Below, piece after piece: positions 11,132 through 21,822 of a stretch of DNA of 24,330 nt. The DNA comes from Smittium mucronatum (lineage: Eukaryota > Kickxellomycota > Harpellomycetes > Harpellales > Legeriomycetaceae), in assembly GCA_001953115.1 (NCBI GenBank), contig LSSL01002028.1:1-24330 (forward strand), in the 5' to 3' direction. Made by a program: the position numbers and the translations under genes. The stretch's first letter is position 1; the number at the start of each line of letters is the position of its first letter. Under the pieces are notes generated by a model. It saw only the letters and a list, made by a program, of their open reading frames with translations, ran no database searches and was not told the DNA's origin.

Positions 11132-13571
11132 ATATAACTAGACTTAAATATCTTTAATAAATGCAAATGGAAGCTTTTTATTTTTGAATAATAAATTATT
11201 AATTTTTTAGAAGATTACAAAGACTACATTAATTAATAAAATTAAAAATGAAAGATGCTATCAAAACTGCCGTGAGCTGAACCGTATTTTTTTTAGAGAA
11301 AAAATATTTATGTATAAATTTATTTATATTAGAAAAAATTAAAGACTATTGTATAAAATCGAAATCGAAACCAAGTCAATAATATAATTTCTTGTTTAGA
11401 AATGTAGTTATTTGATGTATATATTTTTTTTCTTAATTTTCATTCTTGGAGTAAATCTATTAATAAAAAACGTTTTAAATATTTAATTTCAATATTGAAC
11501 TATTGCTACAAAGATAAAAAAACTTAAAATTATCAAAAAATAAAAATAAAAAATGTACTATAAATTAATATTAAAAACCGTAAAAAGTTATTTTTTTATT
11601 TGCCAACAGCTCTTACAACATTTATATCAAAAAATAAATATATTCTCTAATTCAGAATCTTCCGATATGATAAAAATAGACACTTTTATTTTTTTCCATC
11701 AAATGATTTTAGAGTTAAAAAAATGCTATATAAAGAATGAATTTGGATCACTTAAAATTTCCATAAACTAATTACATAATATGAAGAAAAATGATTCTAA
11801 TTTAATTAATAATAACTTTCCAATTCTTTAAAAATAAATAAATTTCTTTACCGAAATCTTTTATCTATAACATTGGATAAAAATATAAAATATGGTTGTA
11901 TTTTTACACATTAAAAATACAAATGTATTTAAAAATCTATTTAATATTAATTATTTTACATTTTTAATATATTTAAAAAATTGAAAAATTAAAGCAAATT
12001 TATAAAAAAAAATTTTATAATACTGTTATATTTTTGATTTTGGATCATTCGTTGTTTTCCGGATAAAAATATAGGAATTTATTGATTTATAAAGATAAAA
12101 TTTATCTTATTTATTAATTATTTTCCTCGATACCTATTTAAATTTTCAGAATTATAACAAAAAAATAATATTTATGGTGAAAATTCTTTTTAGAAAAAAT
12201 TTGTATTCTACATCTTGATTCTTGGGTTCAATTTTAAATTTTATTATATTTTTAAAGTGATAACAGGTTCGTTTGTAATATTTTATTAATTATAAACAGA
12301 ATTATATTTATTCATTCAAATTCAATAAAGGTTTTGATTTTTTTGAATTTTATTGTTACTCTAAGTTATTCCATATCCTTAAATGTAAAAAAAACTTTTA
12401 CTGGTTAATTCAGATAAGTATTCTCTTGCGTTTAGGTATGTTATTTTCATAAATTATGCGATTGAAATTAATATCAAGCGTGATAAAAACTAGTTTTCTA
12501 CAAAATAGATTCCATTTATAATTTAATTATTTTTATATATATATAAATAATTACACCCCTTATTGGATCCTATAATAATTTAAGAATTTTTATACTTCCT
12601 TAAAAAATCAATAGTAATATATTGCATTATCTATTTTTAAATATCTTACATACTATCCAAAACATCTTGAAGATATATAATTTATTATTTAAACAACACT
12701 TCTTATACAACAAAATATATTTATAAAATTAATTGGGGTCATTTATATTTTCTTTTATAGTTTTATAAAAGAAATTTTTAAACTGTAACGAATTTTTCGA
12801 TCTAATTTTACTGTAATAGCTATATATAAAAATAATTAAAGAATTTTTTTATAAAGTTTTTATTTAATGGTTTTGAAATTATAACTATTTTTGTAATTCA
12901 AACAGTTATATTTTAAAATTAGAAATCATAAACATATCTTTATTAGAAATTAATATTCATTTAAAATTTTTATTTTTATTTTTATTGTTATACGTAATAT
13001 AAATCCTACTTCAACTAATTTAGTCTAAAATAATATATTTTTATGTATAAAAATTTCATGATCTTTATAAAGATACTACTTTGATTTAAACCATAAAAAT
13101 TTATAGAAAATCTAATATAATAATATCACAATCCTAATAATTAAATAATTTTATAAAATTTTGACAAAAAATTTCAGATTATGTTATTTTGTTTAAAAAA
13201 ATTTTTTGAAATTTTTTTAATATTAGAATTGATTTAAATAAAGATTTTTTTTTCTCTAGAATTTTTTTATAAACTTATTGCATTTTCACAGAAATTAATT
13301 TGAATAAATTATGAAGGCGGTGAATTTTTTTAAATTTACAAAAAATTTCTTTAATAAAACTTTTTAAAAAAATAATTAAAAAATATTCTTTATGGTATAA
13401 ACTATAATAATTTTATAAAAATCCCAAAAGGCTCAGATAAATTCTTAATATATTGGAAATTCTATTTCTTGGAAGTTTTTGCAAACAGGAAATATTTTAT
13501 CTTTTTAATTTTGAGTTTAGAGATTTTTTTATATTAGCTGATAACTCTATTTTACAGTTTTAAACAATAAT

Positions 13572-13616
13572 TCACACACACATATATATATATATATTTA
13601 TATTTATATTTATATA
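13572..13616 (+). repeat. CA/TA microsatellite
   Basis: Five CA units run into about eight TA units and then a short series of TTTATA hexamers. This is a simple repeat with no other function suggested. Confidence 0.85.
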
Positions 13617-14894
13617 AAAACTTATCAAATTTATATTCATATATTACCTAAATTTTACAGAAATGAATTTTATTTCGATTAAATTAAAGAAAAAAAGTAC
13701 AAAAATATCCTACTTTTTCTATTAAAATAAAATATTTAATAAAGTCATGATTTTTAAAATTGAATTAAATAATAAATAGGAGACTTTAATTACTTCGAAA
13801 ATTCGAAAATAATTAATACAAAAAGGGAATATCATTTTAATATTTAATGGATATGGAAAAATCCTTTATGATAAAATAATAAAAATAAGATTTATTAATT
13901 AAGTGACTTTTACATTTTTGATAAAATCAAAATCAAAGTTTTTGGAATGATGAAGGATTATTTTTTTGAAATCTTGATATTTTTTTAAAATACCAAAAAA
14001 CCCATCTATCAAAAATGTATTGGTTTTTTTTAAAATTAAAAAAACTCACTAAAATTTGTTGCTGATTATAAAAAATCCAAAATCATTTACTATTGTTTGA
14101 AAATTTTGACTCAAAATATTCAATTTATGGTAAAAATTGAAGTTTATAGATGTGTAATAAATCAAATAAAAAATTAAATTACAATGTATTCTTATTTAAT
14201 GATCAGTTTTAATTTAGGGTTTATTTTGAATTTAAATAAGATTAGAAAAATTCCCGTTTTTTTCCAAATACTTCTATTACTCTAAAAGTGATTCAAAATA
14301 ATATATGAGATAAAATAACCTAACTGATAATATTGAAATAAAATTAGAATTTACAAGTAAAATTTAATCATTTTCAAATAATTTTTTTTTAAATTTATCG
14401 GTAGTTTTTCAATTAAAAAACAAAAATTTCATGTTTTAAAAATAGAAATCTTACGCTTTTCAAATCATGCTTTGTCATTTCAAAAATTCTATTTTGCCTT
14501 TATCCAAATATTTTTTTGAATTTTGACAAATAAAATTCCTTCTTTTACAAATTCTAAATACATAATTTCGCAAGTTAGAATTATTTTTTTTTGTTTTCAC
14601 ATTATGGAATTTCAGCCATTTTTAAATGAAGGAATAAAATTTATCACAAAGGTCATTGAGACATTTTTAGAATAATTTAGCCGAAAAATCAATCGAAAAA
14701 ATAAGTAAATTTGGCTGTTTTTATATATTGAGTTAATGTATTAAATTTTGGCTTATATGAATTTTTTTTTAAAAAAAAGACCTTTTTTGTTTTAAAAATA
14801 TACAGTAGGGGTAGTTTTATATTATTATTTTTTATTTGATTCAAATTTAAGTACTAAAAATTTCAGAATTAAAAAACTTAAAAATAATTGTTTA

Positions 14895-15241
14895 TCGAAA
14901 GACCAAGTAATGTTACGACTAATTCTCGCAAAACACCTCTTTAAATTATCCTCAGAAATATTTTGAAGCGACTATTCCATTAGATCCCAAATTTATAAAT
15001 CCCTACCATCTGGGAATCCTAGAATTTATAGAAATATTATTTTTGCTTTGCTAAAAATTTTCTCAATAGGATTTAGCATGTAAGATTGTGGGGATAAAAA
15101 TTTCAAGTTGCGCCCATATTGAGACACAAATTCTCTTATTTTTTCAATTTAATGTATTCTTGAATTATCAAACATTATGCAATTTTTCATTTAATAGATA
15201 AAAAAATCATGAAGAAATAGCTGGACCCTGAAAATCTTCGC
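14895..15241 (-). pseudogene. Tc1-type transposase remnant (C-terminal half)
   Basis: This is the decayed C-terminal part of a DDE transposase of the IS630/Tc1/mariner superfamily, which cuts and pastes DNA at TA sites. Reading the minus strand in one frame from 15241: LFLHDFF, then NCIMFDNSRIH (second catalytic Asp, codon 15167-15169), REFVSQYGRNLKFLSP, then MLNPIEKIFSKAK (catalytic Glu, codon 15062-15064). Exactly 34 residues separate Asp and Glu, the DD34E spacing of Tc1 elements. Downstream, LMEXSLQNISEDNLRGVL fits the usual C-terminal helix. In-frame stops occur within the frame, including one right after RIH. The N-terminal helix-turn-helix part and the first Asp were not found, and no terminal repeats could be assigned. 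It is related to the transposase at 19362-20379 (shared QYG block and NPIE/SPVE block). Confidence 0.75.
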
Positions 15242-17045
15242 AAATTTAATAAAAAAAACGCACAAAATATTTTTGCCTATTTTTTTATTGACTATTTATT
15301 AAAAATAGATTCATTATTTTTCAAAGTTATAAATTTCAGATATAAAAAAACAAACCGCATTGCAGAATATTGGTTAGAATAAATTATCTGTTTAGAAAGT
15401 CATTGGTGGATATTAGATATATTGTTGGAAATTAGAGAGAATTTGATCATTATAAGATGAAAGAAAAGATTTTTTTCACTATTTATATAATGACTAATAA
15501 TTAATCAAACTCACAATTAACTATATTCTTACAAAACCTGTCATTAGATACATATTTTTGTAAAAAAGGTGAATCCCCACACATATAATTATATAAATCA
15601 ATAAAAAAAAGTATTGAAAGATCTATTGGTAAAATAGTTCTTCTAGTATCAATAATATCTGTTTTCTATAAAATCAAGAATTTAAAAATCTTATTTTTTA
15701 TGAAAGTCTTAATGCAGCATTTATTGGGTGATAAATCTATCAATCCAAAATTTGATTTTTTTTTTTGTATTTTATCGAGATTAATTTGAAACTTTCCAGC
15801 TTCTTCTTTTCACTTTAAAACTTTTAAACTATAAGAAAAAAAAACTGCAAAAATGCCTGATAACCTATCAAAACTAAAAATAAATTGTATTCAGTATTAA
15901 TAAAAAATCAAAATTATCCGTTTCTGATTACTAATTTTTTTTTCATGAATAATATATTTCCTGAACAGATCGATATGAAATAAGAAGTTTAAAAGTAATT
16001 TTTCTCAAAATGAAGGAATATTTTTTAATTTAAGACATTTAATAAACAATCCAATTCTTATAAAGCTTTAAGAATCCTTTTTTTGTAAAAAATCATAAGT
16101 CAAGTCACCTAAAATAATAATTTTTCTTATTCCGCAATACAAAAATTAAAAATTTTATACAAAAAAACGAGCATTAATTCATCCATGGCTCAATAATAAA
16201 ATAATTTTAACTATAAAAAATTTAATTTTGCTAGTTATAATTTCTTACTAAAATTGGTTTAAAGTTTGAAAACAGTATAAATACTCATTTTTAAGCATCT
16301 ATTTTAGATTTAAGAATCGTTAAACATTTATTCTCTTATTCCAATTGCATAATCTTTTATAATAAGAATTTTGAGTGTTTCTAAATGCTCAAAGTAACCA
16401 ATAGATAACTAGCATTTTTTTAATTTTTTTTAACCAAGACGTCTTAAAGGGTCTTATATCTAATTTAATCTGTTTATATAATAGAATTTTCATAAAAATT
16501 TAGTTAAAATACGACGATTTTGAATCTTTTAAAGTGTAATATTTTAAAAAAATAAATACTATATAGAGTATCAATTATAATAAATTCACGTCCTTCAGTT
16601 AAAATTTTTATTATAATAATAAAAAAGCTTAGAAAAGATCATGTAAACTATCTATATATTTATTTTAGCTTTTAAAAATGTAAATTATTTGATTTAAGCG
16701 CCTTTATTGTACTCCAATGATATTTTTAAGCATATAATATCAATATATTAAAAACTCTAATTCATAAAATTTGAATTTTTTTTTTTGCACCAGCATCCAG
16801 AAAAAGATTAATAGATAAAAATTAAAAAAGTATAATTAGGTTTAATTGGAGTTTTTTATTAGATTTTTGATTTTTTATATATGTTTGATATCAAATTTAT
16901 GGGATATTTCTGTGTTTTTTTTAAATATATTTGTTTATATTATTATTATAAAAGGATAAAACAGATTAAAATAATCTTTAAAAAACTAAAATATTTATAG
17001 AAATACTGAGAAGCATTTTCGGGAATTTTTTTAGGTCTTTCTCTT
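15242..17045. other. AT-rich DNA, no gene seen
   Basis: The N-terminal part of the neighbouring Tc1-type remnant would be expected just above 15241 on the minus strand, but I could not recognise it. No other coding similarity, RNA gene or clear repeat was found. Confidence 0.45.
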
Positions 17046-17965
17046 TTCTAATTTTTTGATATCATAGTAAAATTTTTAATTTCTACTCTTCCTGTTTTTT
17101 TCAAATAGTGATAAAAATGATGGAATTTCTTTTTTTTTACTAAAATAATACAATCTCAAAAAATGGTCTTCCATGTTACCACATTATTTTTGCGGTTAGT
17201 ATTTTAAATTCAATGTACACCTCTTGGTATTCTAGGAAAAATATATACCCTCCATATATGTACCTATTTTTAACAAATCCAATTCTTTAATTTGTTTGAA
17301 ATAATTATAGACCAAATAATATAAAATATCTTCGCCTGATTAATTTTTTTTGAAATAAATAGTTAAAATAGCATCCTTTATAAAATCTGATTGTCTTGAT
17401 TTTGCATGTATAATTTGGAAATATTTTCCAAAGATATATCATGGGCAATAATTTTATATACAACCATAAAGTAAATCAGGCTCTGCCTTTTCCAATTTAT
17501 GTAGGATTTTTTTAATAGTTATTTTGAAATGTTCTAGATAGTTTTTAGTGCTTGAAACGAACAATTTCATCCTTCGAACCAATTTTAGTTTTTATTGACG
17601 GAATTTTGAATAAAATATTTCGAAAGTATATCAACCTTAGATAGATTTGATATTTTTGGCATAAAAATATATAGTATCATCATAATAAATTCTTCACAAT
17701 TGGAAAATTTAAAAAACTTTATTTCGAGTGAATTTTCTTTTTTAGTTCAGGATTCATAAATTTAAGCCTCTTTTCAACGTTTTTACAAAAATGTGCCTGA
17801 AAGTGTGCTCTTTTGAAGTTTGGATATACCTTATTTACTGAATTTGTTATAGAGGGAGATGATCAGTAATTGAATTTGATGGTTGATATGAGCCAAAATT
17901 GGACAAAATTTGTTTTCATATTTTTTCCGAAGCCCAAAAATATGAGTCAGACGACTTTTTTAAAT
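17045..17965 (-). pseudogene. Probable MULE-type transposase remnant
   Basis: Fragments on the minus strand occur in the order expected for a Mutator-like (MULE) transposase. First comes ITNSVNKVYPNFKRAHFQAHFC followed by KNVEKRLKF (about 17749-17854), resembling the block where a pseudo-repeat Asp region runs into FPxxxxxxCxxHfxxnvxkrlk; note His and Phe where the family has Cys. Further on, RKNNVVTWKTIF (about 17163-17197) resembles the R-T-N-N-x-x-E-x-W-H block near the C-terminus, and IPSFLSLFEKNRKS follows it as HPSxxxFIxxL does in the family. Frames are interrupted by many stops and shifts, and the N-terminal catalytic Asp region is not recognisable. The paired blocks in the right order are the main argument. 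No terminal inverted repeats were identified. A chance resemblance, or another element type, cannot be ruled out. Confidence 0.5.
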
Positions 17966-18755
17966 TTTCACTCCTCTCAATATGTAAATTCTATTCAAAT
18001 ATCTTATTACAACTACTATAACAAGGTATTACAAATCAATTACTAGATATTTTGCATATATATATGGATAATTTCTGAGAATTTGGTTAACTTATTAGAT
18101 GTTTTGAAATCACGAGGATTTTTACATCGTCTGTAATTAAAAAATTTTAATAATTAAAAATATAAATACCTGGCTCAAATATATAATCTATAAAAAATGC
18201 TTGGCTGAAATCGATGTTTTCTTTAATAAAATTTCAGTTAATGTAATAATTTATTAAATTAGTTGTTTCACCAGGAAATTTTTTATTTCTTTTGTAGCTT
18301 CCAAGAAAATTTTATACCTTGATATTATTAATAGTCATATTTTCAAAAAGTATATGTATTAATATTTTCCTAGGTCTATGGACTCCTTTGATTTTGAGTT
18401 TAATAATAAGATTTTTTATATTTGGCACCGACATCATCATATAATAGCTATTTATATGGCTGTATTCATTATACATTTTATCATTTACGTCATCATATTG
18501 GTCCATTCTTTATTAGCTAAAAATCCTTCATATTTTTTATTTTTACAACTAAAAATGTTTTTTAAACAAATTCTAAGCCTTTTTCTTGTCGAAATTCTCC
18601 TATTTGAAGTGTAATGATCATAAATAGTATTTAATTAATCTTCACTGGCAATACAATCTATCTTCATTTTTTAAATATATATATTTTAAACTATTAGATG
18701 AAGAAAAGGATTTTAGAAAAAAGAAATATATCACCTTTTTTATATATAGAATTTA
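17966..18755. other. AT-rich DNA between transposon remnants
   Basis: Two overlapping open frames on opposite strands (18312-18506 minus, 18378-18614 plus) share a low-complexity His/Ile/Tyr-rich stretch and match nothing I recognise. They may be unrelated chance frames or the eroded 5' part of the MULE-like element to the left. Confidence 0.4.
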
Positions 18756-19216
18756 TCGGTAAATTTGAAACCTATTAAAATTTAAGTGGGTCATTTAAAT
18801 TCCGAATTTAGCTCTTTTCAAACTTGGTTAGGTCTTTTATAAATCACATTGAGCCATTTAAATTTTTAATTTGGACCTTTTATAAATCACATTGAGCCTT
18901 TTAAATTTACAAATCGAACCTTTTACAAATCTTTTTTGAGTTTTTTATCAACCGAAATTGAACTTTTTAGAAATTTGATTTGAGCTTTTTATAAAGAGTA
19001 AATGTGAAATTTCCATTTTTGAAATTGGACGATTTGCACCCAAAATTTTCTCCATTTACAAATAGAATTGAACCATTCTTGTAATAAAATGAGCCATTTT
19101 TTTAAAACTTAAAACTTGGAAAAATGTTGATTGAACATACAAAATAAATTTTATTGAATTGTGATATAGAAATTTAGCTCCATATGAATCTAATATTACC
19201 ATTATTAAGCAATAGG
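18756..19216 (+). repeat. Left TIR, built of ~22-bp tandem units
   Basis: Matches the reverse complement of 20468-20930. From 18789 to about 19110 it resolves into successive units of 20-24 bp, mostly 22. The typical unit starts G-C-C-T/A-TTTTA, has AAAT in the middle and ends ATTGA. Unit starts are about 18789, 18811, 18831, 18853, 18874, 18896, 18918, 18940, 18962, 18984, 19008, 19030, 19051, 19072 and 19093. Units at 18831 and 18874 are identical at 20 of 22 positions. The innermost ~100 bp lacks the periodicity. Confidence 0.85.
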
Positions 19217-19361
19217 GTCTGTTATGCGAAGCATTAATAATAATTAATATACTTTTTTTAGAGAAATTAAAACACATAAGATGAAAAAGAATAAGAATGT
19301 TTTTTTAAACGGAAATTTTTTTATCAACAACCAAAGTTATGTTTCTGTTCATACTCGCAAA

Positions 19362-20379
19362 TTAATCTAGTATATCTTCCTCATTAAAATTTTCAATAGC
19401 ATCCTTAATACATTCCAAAAGGTTTATCTCTTTTTTAGTTGGTTAGCTGAGCCCCATTCGTACAGATATTTTTATTTTTCTAAAAACTTTTTCAACAGGG
19501 CTCAATATGTAGGAAAACCGTGATATATTTTATAATCTGCACCCATATTGTGGAAAAAAAACCTTGGTTCCCTGGATATTGTGTATAATGACATTTTCCT
19601 TTATAATAAAGCTATTATTAAGATAATAGTCGCATCTAACCTTTTCCGTAAGCTATTCTATAAAAGTACTAAAAAGTGCTGCGTTGACAGTTCTATTTGA
19701 AACTATTTTAGTATGTACTATTTTTTTATAATTAATATCCAATAATAATGTGAAATCCCTCCCACGATTGTTAGTAATTGTTATCGAAGCTCTGGTTCCA
19801 GATTAAGAGGGTGCCACGCTTCTTCTGAGCTGCAAGTTAAAACCAGGCTCATCGATGAATATAAAATTACTCTCTGCTGAAACTGTGTAGTTGAAAAGTC
19901 TTGCATAATTGACTCTCAATTCTAAAGTATATTTCGAATTTACTCTACCAATTCTTTTAGCGATTTTTTTGATGGTTTTTTTAGCTTTTTAAAAGCATAT
20001 GTAATTGATGAAGCGGATAATATTACTCCCATATTTATAAAAATCTGCTGTTTTATTTTTGAAAGTGTGATTTCTGGATTATTTTCAACCATCTTTTCTA
20101 TGTCTGTAATAATACAATCAGTTATTTTTGAAGGCCTCCTACGTGGTCTAAGATTTTCTTGTGTTAAATTAGCATCAATTTGATTTTCAAAAAAAAATTT
20201 GTAATTATTTCTACAATCTGCCACTAATTTTTTAGCAGAACCGTAACTAATTTTTAAATTTTCAGAAGACTTTTTTATAAAAATCTAACTGTCGAAAACC
20301 ACTGACAACAAGCTTTGTTTTAGCACATTTTTTATCTTAGATTATTTTCTATTTCCTTCGAATTAGATTTATATTTCAT
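19362..20379 (-). pseudogene. Tc1-type transposase, broken by frameshifts and stops
   Basis: The full span is about 339 codons, the usual length for the family, running from ATG at 20379 to TAA at 19362-19364, but it uses three frames. The N-terminal stretch (KYKSNSKEIENNLR) starts frame one. Frame two (open to 19940) holds the paired helix-turn-helix DNA-binding domain: SSENLKISYGSAKKLV, an RPRRRPSKIT linker, then EITLSKIKQQIF and ILSASSITYAFKKLKK. Frame three holds the DDE domain: FIFIDEPGFNLQLRRS (first Asp), GTRAS, RGRDFTLLLDIN, KENVIIHN and SPVEKVFRKIKIS (catalytic Glu). The second catalytic Asp of the usual M-D-N motif is Glu here (KEN), and 34 residues separate it from the final Glu. 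In-frame stops lie at 19803-19805, 19653-19655, 19530-19532 and 19443-19445. The shift between domains falls near 19950-19990, in A-rich sequence. It cannot make an active enzyme. Confidence 0.88.
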
Positions 20380-20467
20380 AAGTTTAATTCATTTCTTCTC
20401 CATGCATATTAAAGTTTAAAGAAAAATAAAGTACCTACATTTTTTGATTAAAATCCAAATAAATGGT

Positions 20468-20930
20468 TCCAATTACTTGAATAATGGTATTATGAGATTC
20501 ATATGGAACTAAATTTCCATATCACAATTCAATAAAATTTATTTTGTATGTTCAATCAACATTTTTCCAATTTTTAATTTTTAAAAAAATGGCTCATTTT
20601 ATTACAAGAATGGTTCAATTCTATTTGTAAATGGAGAAAATTTTGGGTGCAAATCGTCCAATTTCAAAAATGGAAATTTCACATTTACTCTTTATAAAAA
20701 GCTCAAATCAAATTTCTAAAAAGTTCAATTTCGGTTTATAAAAAACTCAAAAAAGATTTGTAAAAGGTTCGATTTGTAAATTTAAAAGGCTCAATGTGAT
20801 TTATAAAAGGTCCAAATTAAAAATTTAAATGGCTCAATGTGATTTATAAAAGACCTAACCAAGTTTGAAAAGAGCTCAATTCGGAATGTAAATGACCCAC
20901 TTAAATTTTAATAGGTTTGAAATTTGCCCT
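20468..20930 (-). repeat. Right TIR, mirror copy of the left
   Basis: Reverse complement of 18756-19216 with about 11 substitutions and no sizeable indel over 445 bp. The same ~22-bp units are present in mirrored order, so the tandem structure predates the divergence of the arms or is kept equal by conversion. It ends near 20930 and is followed by TA. Its inner end lies upstream of the transposase ATG, so this arm would also contain the transposase promoter if there was one. Confidence 0.85.
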
Positions 20931-21798
20931 TAAATGCTTAAAATTTGAATGTCATTATCTATCTTTTGGTTTTATTAAATTTTAAGTCCATAAAATAATG
21001 AAAAAAATGGAGACTGAGCACATTCCATATTTAATTCCATATATTAAACCAACCATTTTATAACCGGTTAAATTTTCCCAATAAAATATAATTGATTAAT
21101 TTTTATTTATTAACACAGTATTTAAAGAAAATATTTGCATTTTTTAACAATGTTTATATTTTATAATAGAATTTGTATGTATTTACCTAAATTTGTATGA
21201 ATATGATTAATTTTGTACTATTTTGCATTTTATTCCTCCTGTTATCGTTTTTTTCCTATCAATCTCTATTTAATGTCTACAATTTTCTTGAGAAAAATAA
21301 TCAGTCATAAAAATTTGTTATAAGTGACATGTATAAAATGCTTTTACATATTTATGACAAAATACTTTTCAATAGATTACTACTCAGATATAGGAAATAG
21401 ACCATAAAACAAATAAAATGATCAAGTAGACACCATTATAACCATTTTTTTAAATGTAATTGATTATTCATGATATTTTATGATATTAAAAAAATATAAA
21501 GCAATTAAATTTTTTTACATATACTAAAGAAAAAGGGTGTTAATATTTTATGAAAAAAAATTTTATTGTTAATAAAATATTATAGAATATTTTTTATAAT
21601 TTTATTTATGCACATCTTAATGGATCACAAAATATATAACCAGTTGAAGAGATTTTACCTAAAAAAAATTTAAAAAAAAAATAAAGCTTCGATATAATTT
21701 TATTTTATTAATTACAAATTAACAGCCTTATAAAACTTTGATTATATTAAATATTTTATAATTATAGTAAATGTGACTATGTTTGAAATTGTGATTAG

Positions 21799-21822
21799 TT
21801 TTAAATCAAGCTTGATTTAAAA
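21799..21822. repeat. 24-bp perfect palindrome
   Basis: The half-site TTTTAAATCAAG is followed directly by its reverse complement with no spacer; the centre (AAGCTT) is at 21810/21811. The second half is then repeated in degenerate form (AACTTGATTCGAAAA at about 21826-21840). It could form a cruciform or be a dimeric protein site; no function can be assigned. Confidence 0.9.

Larger units (their letters stand above)
5866..14894. other. AT-rich gene desert
   Basis: About 9 kb of extremely AT-rich DNA. Stop codons are dense in all frames. The longest open stretches (for example 8194-8376 and 11553-11771 on the plus strand) have no recognisable similarity and are of a length expected by chance at this composition. 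It contains homopolymer A and T runs, a T19 tract near 7683-7701, a short heptamer repeat at 11106-11131 and a CA/TA microsatellite at 13572-13616. No tRNA, rRNA or transposase signature was seen. Confidence 0.5.
18756..20930 (-). mobile_element. Tc1/mariner-superfamily transposon with long TIRs
   Basis: A 2.2-kb element bounded by inverted repeats of about 460 bp and flanked on both sides by TA (18754-18755 and 20931-20932), the target duplicated by this superfamily. The exact outermost few bases are uncertain because the arms diverge there (TCGGTAAATTT against AGGGCAAATTT). The central 1.25 kb carries a single transposase in the minus orientation, broken by frameshifts and stops. The arms are about 97-98% identical by manual alignment (about 11 differences in 445 bp). 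Long arms made of tandem subunits are unusual for Tc1 elements, which typically have TIRs of tens to a few hundred bases, and recall foldback-type ends. The coding core nonetheless places it in the Tc1/IS630 group. Confidence 0.85.

Noticed and set aside
11553..11771. 72-codon plus-strand open frame
   Set aside because: No recognisable motif or neighbouring exon. A length like this is expected a few times by chance among frames in 24 kb of such AT-rich DNA, so it was not called a gene.
5866..14894. Repeat-induced point mutation as the cause of the AT richness
   Set aside because: The P450 exons are also AT-rich yet keep open frames and splice sites, which favours a genome-wide bias. Dinucleotide indices could not be computed here, so it is unproven either way.
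18312..18614. Overlapping open frames on both strands
   Set aside because: Low-complexity His/Ile/Tyr-rich translations on both strands of the same bases, with no similarity recognised.
19056..19277. 73-codon minus-strand open frame
   Set aside because: It lies mostly inside the left TIR, and its translation follows the tandem units rather than any protein family.
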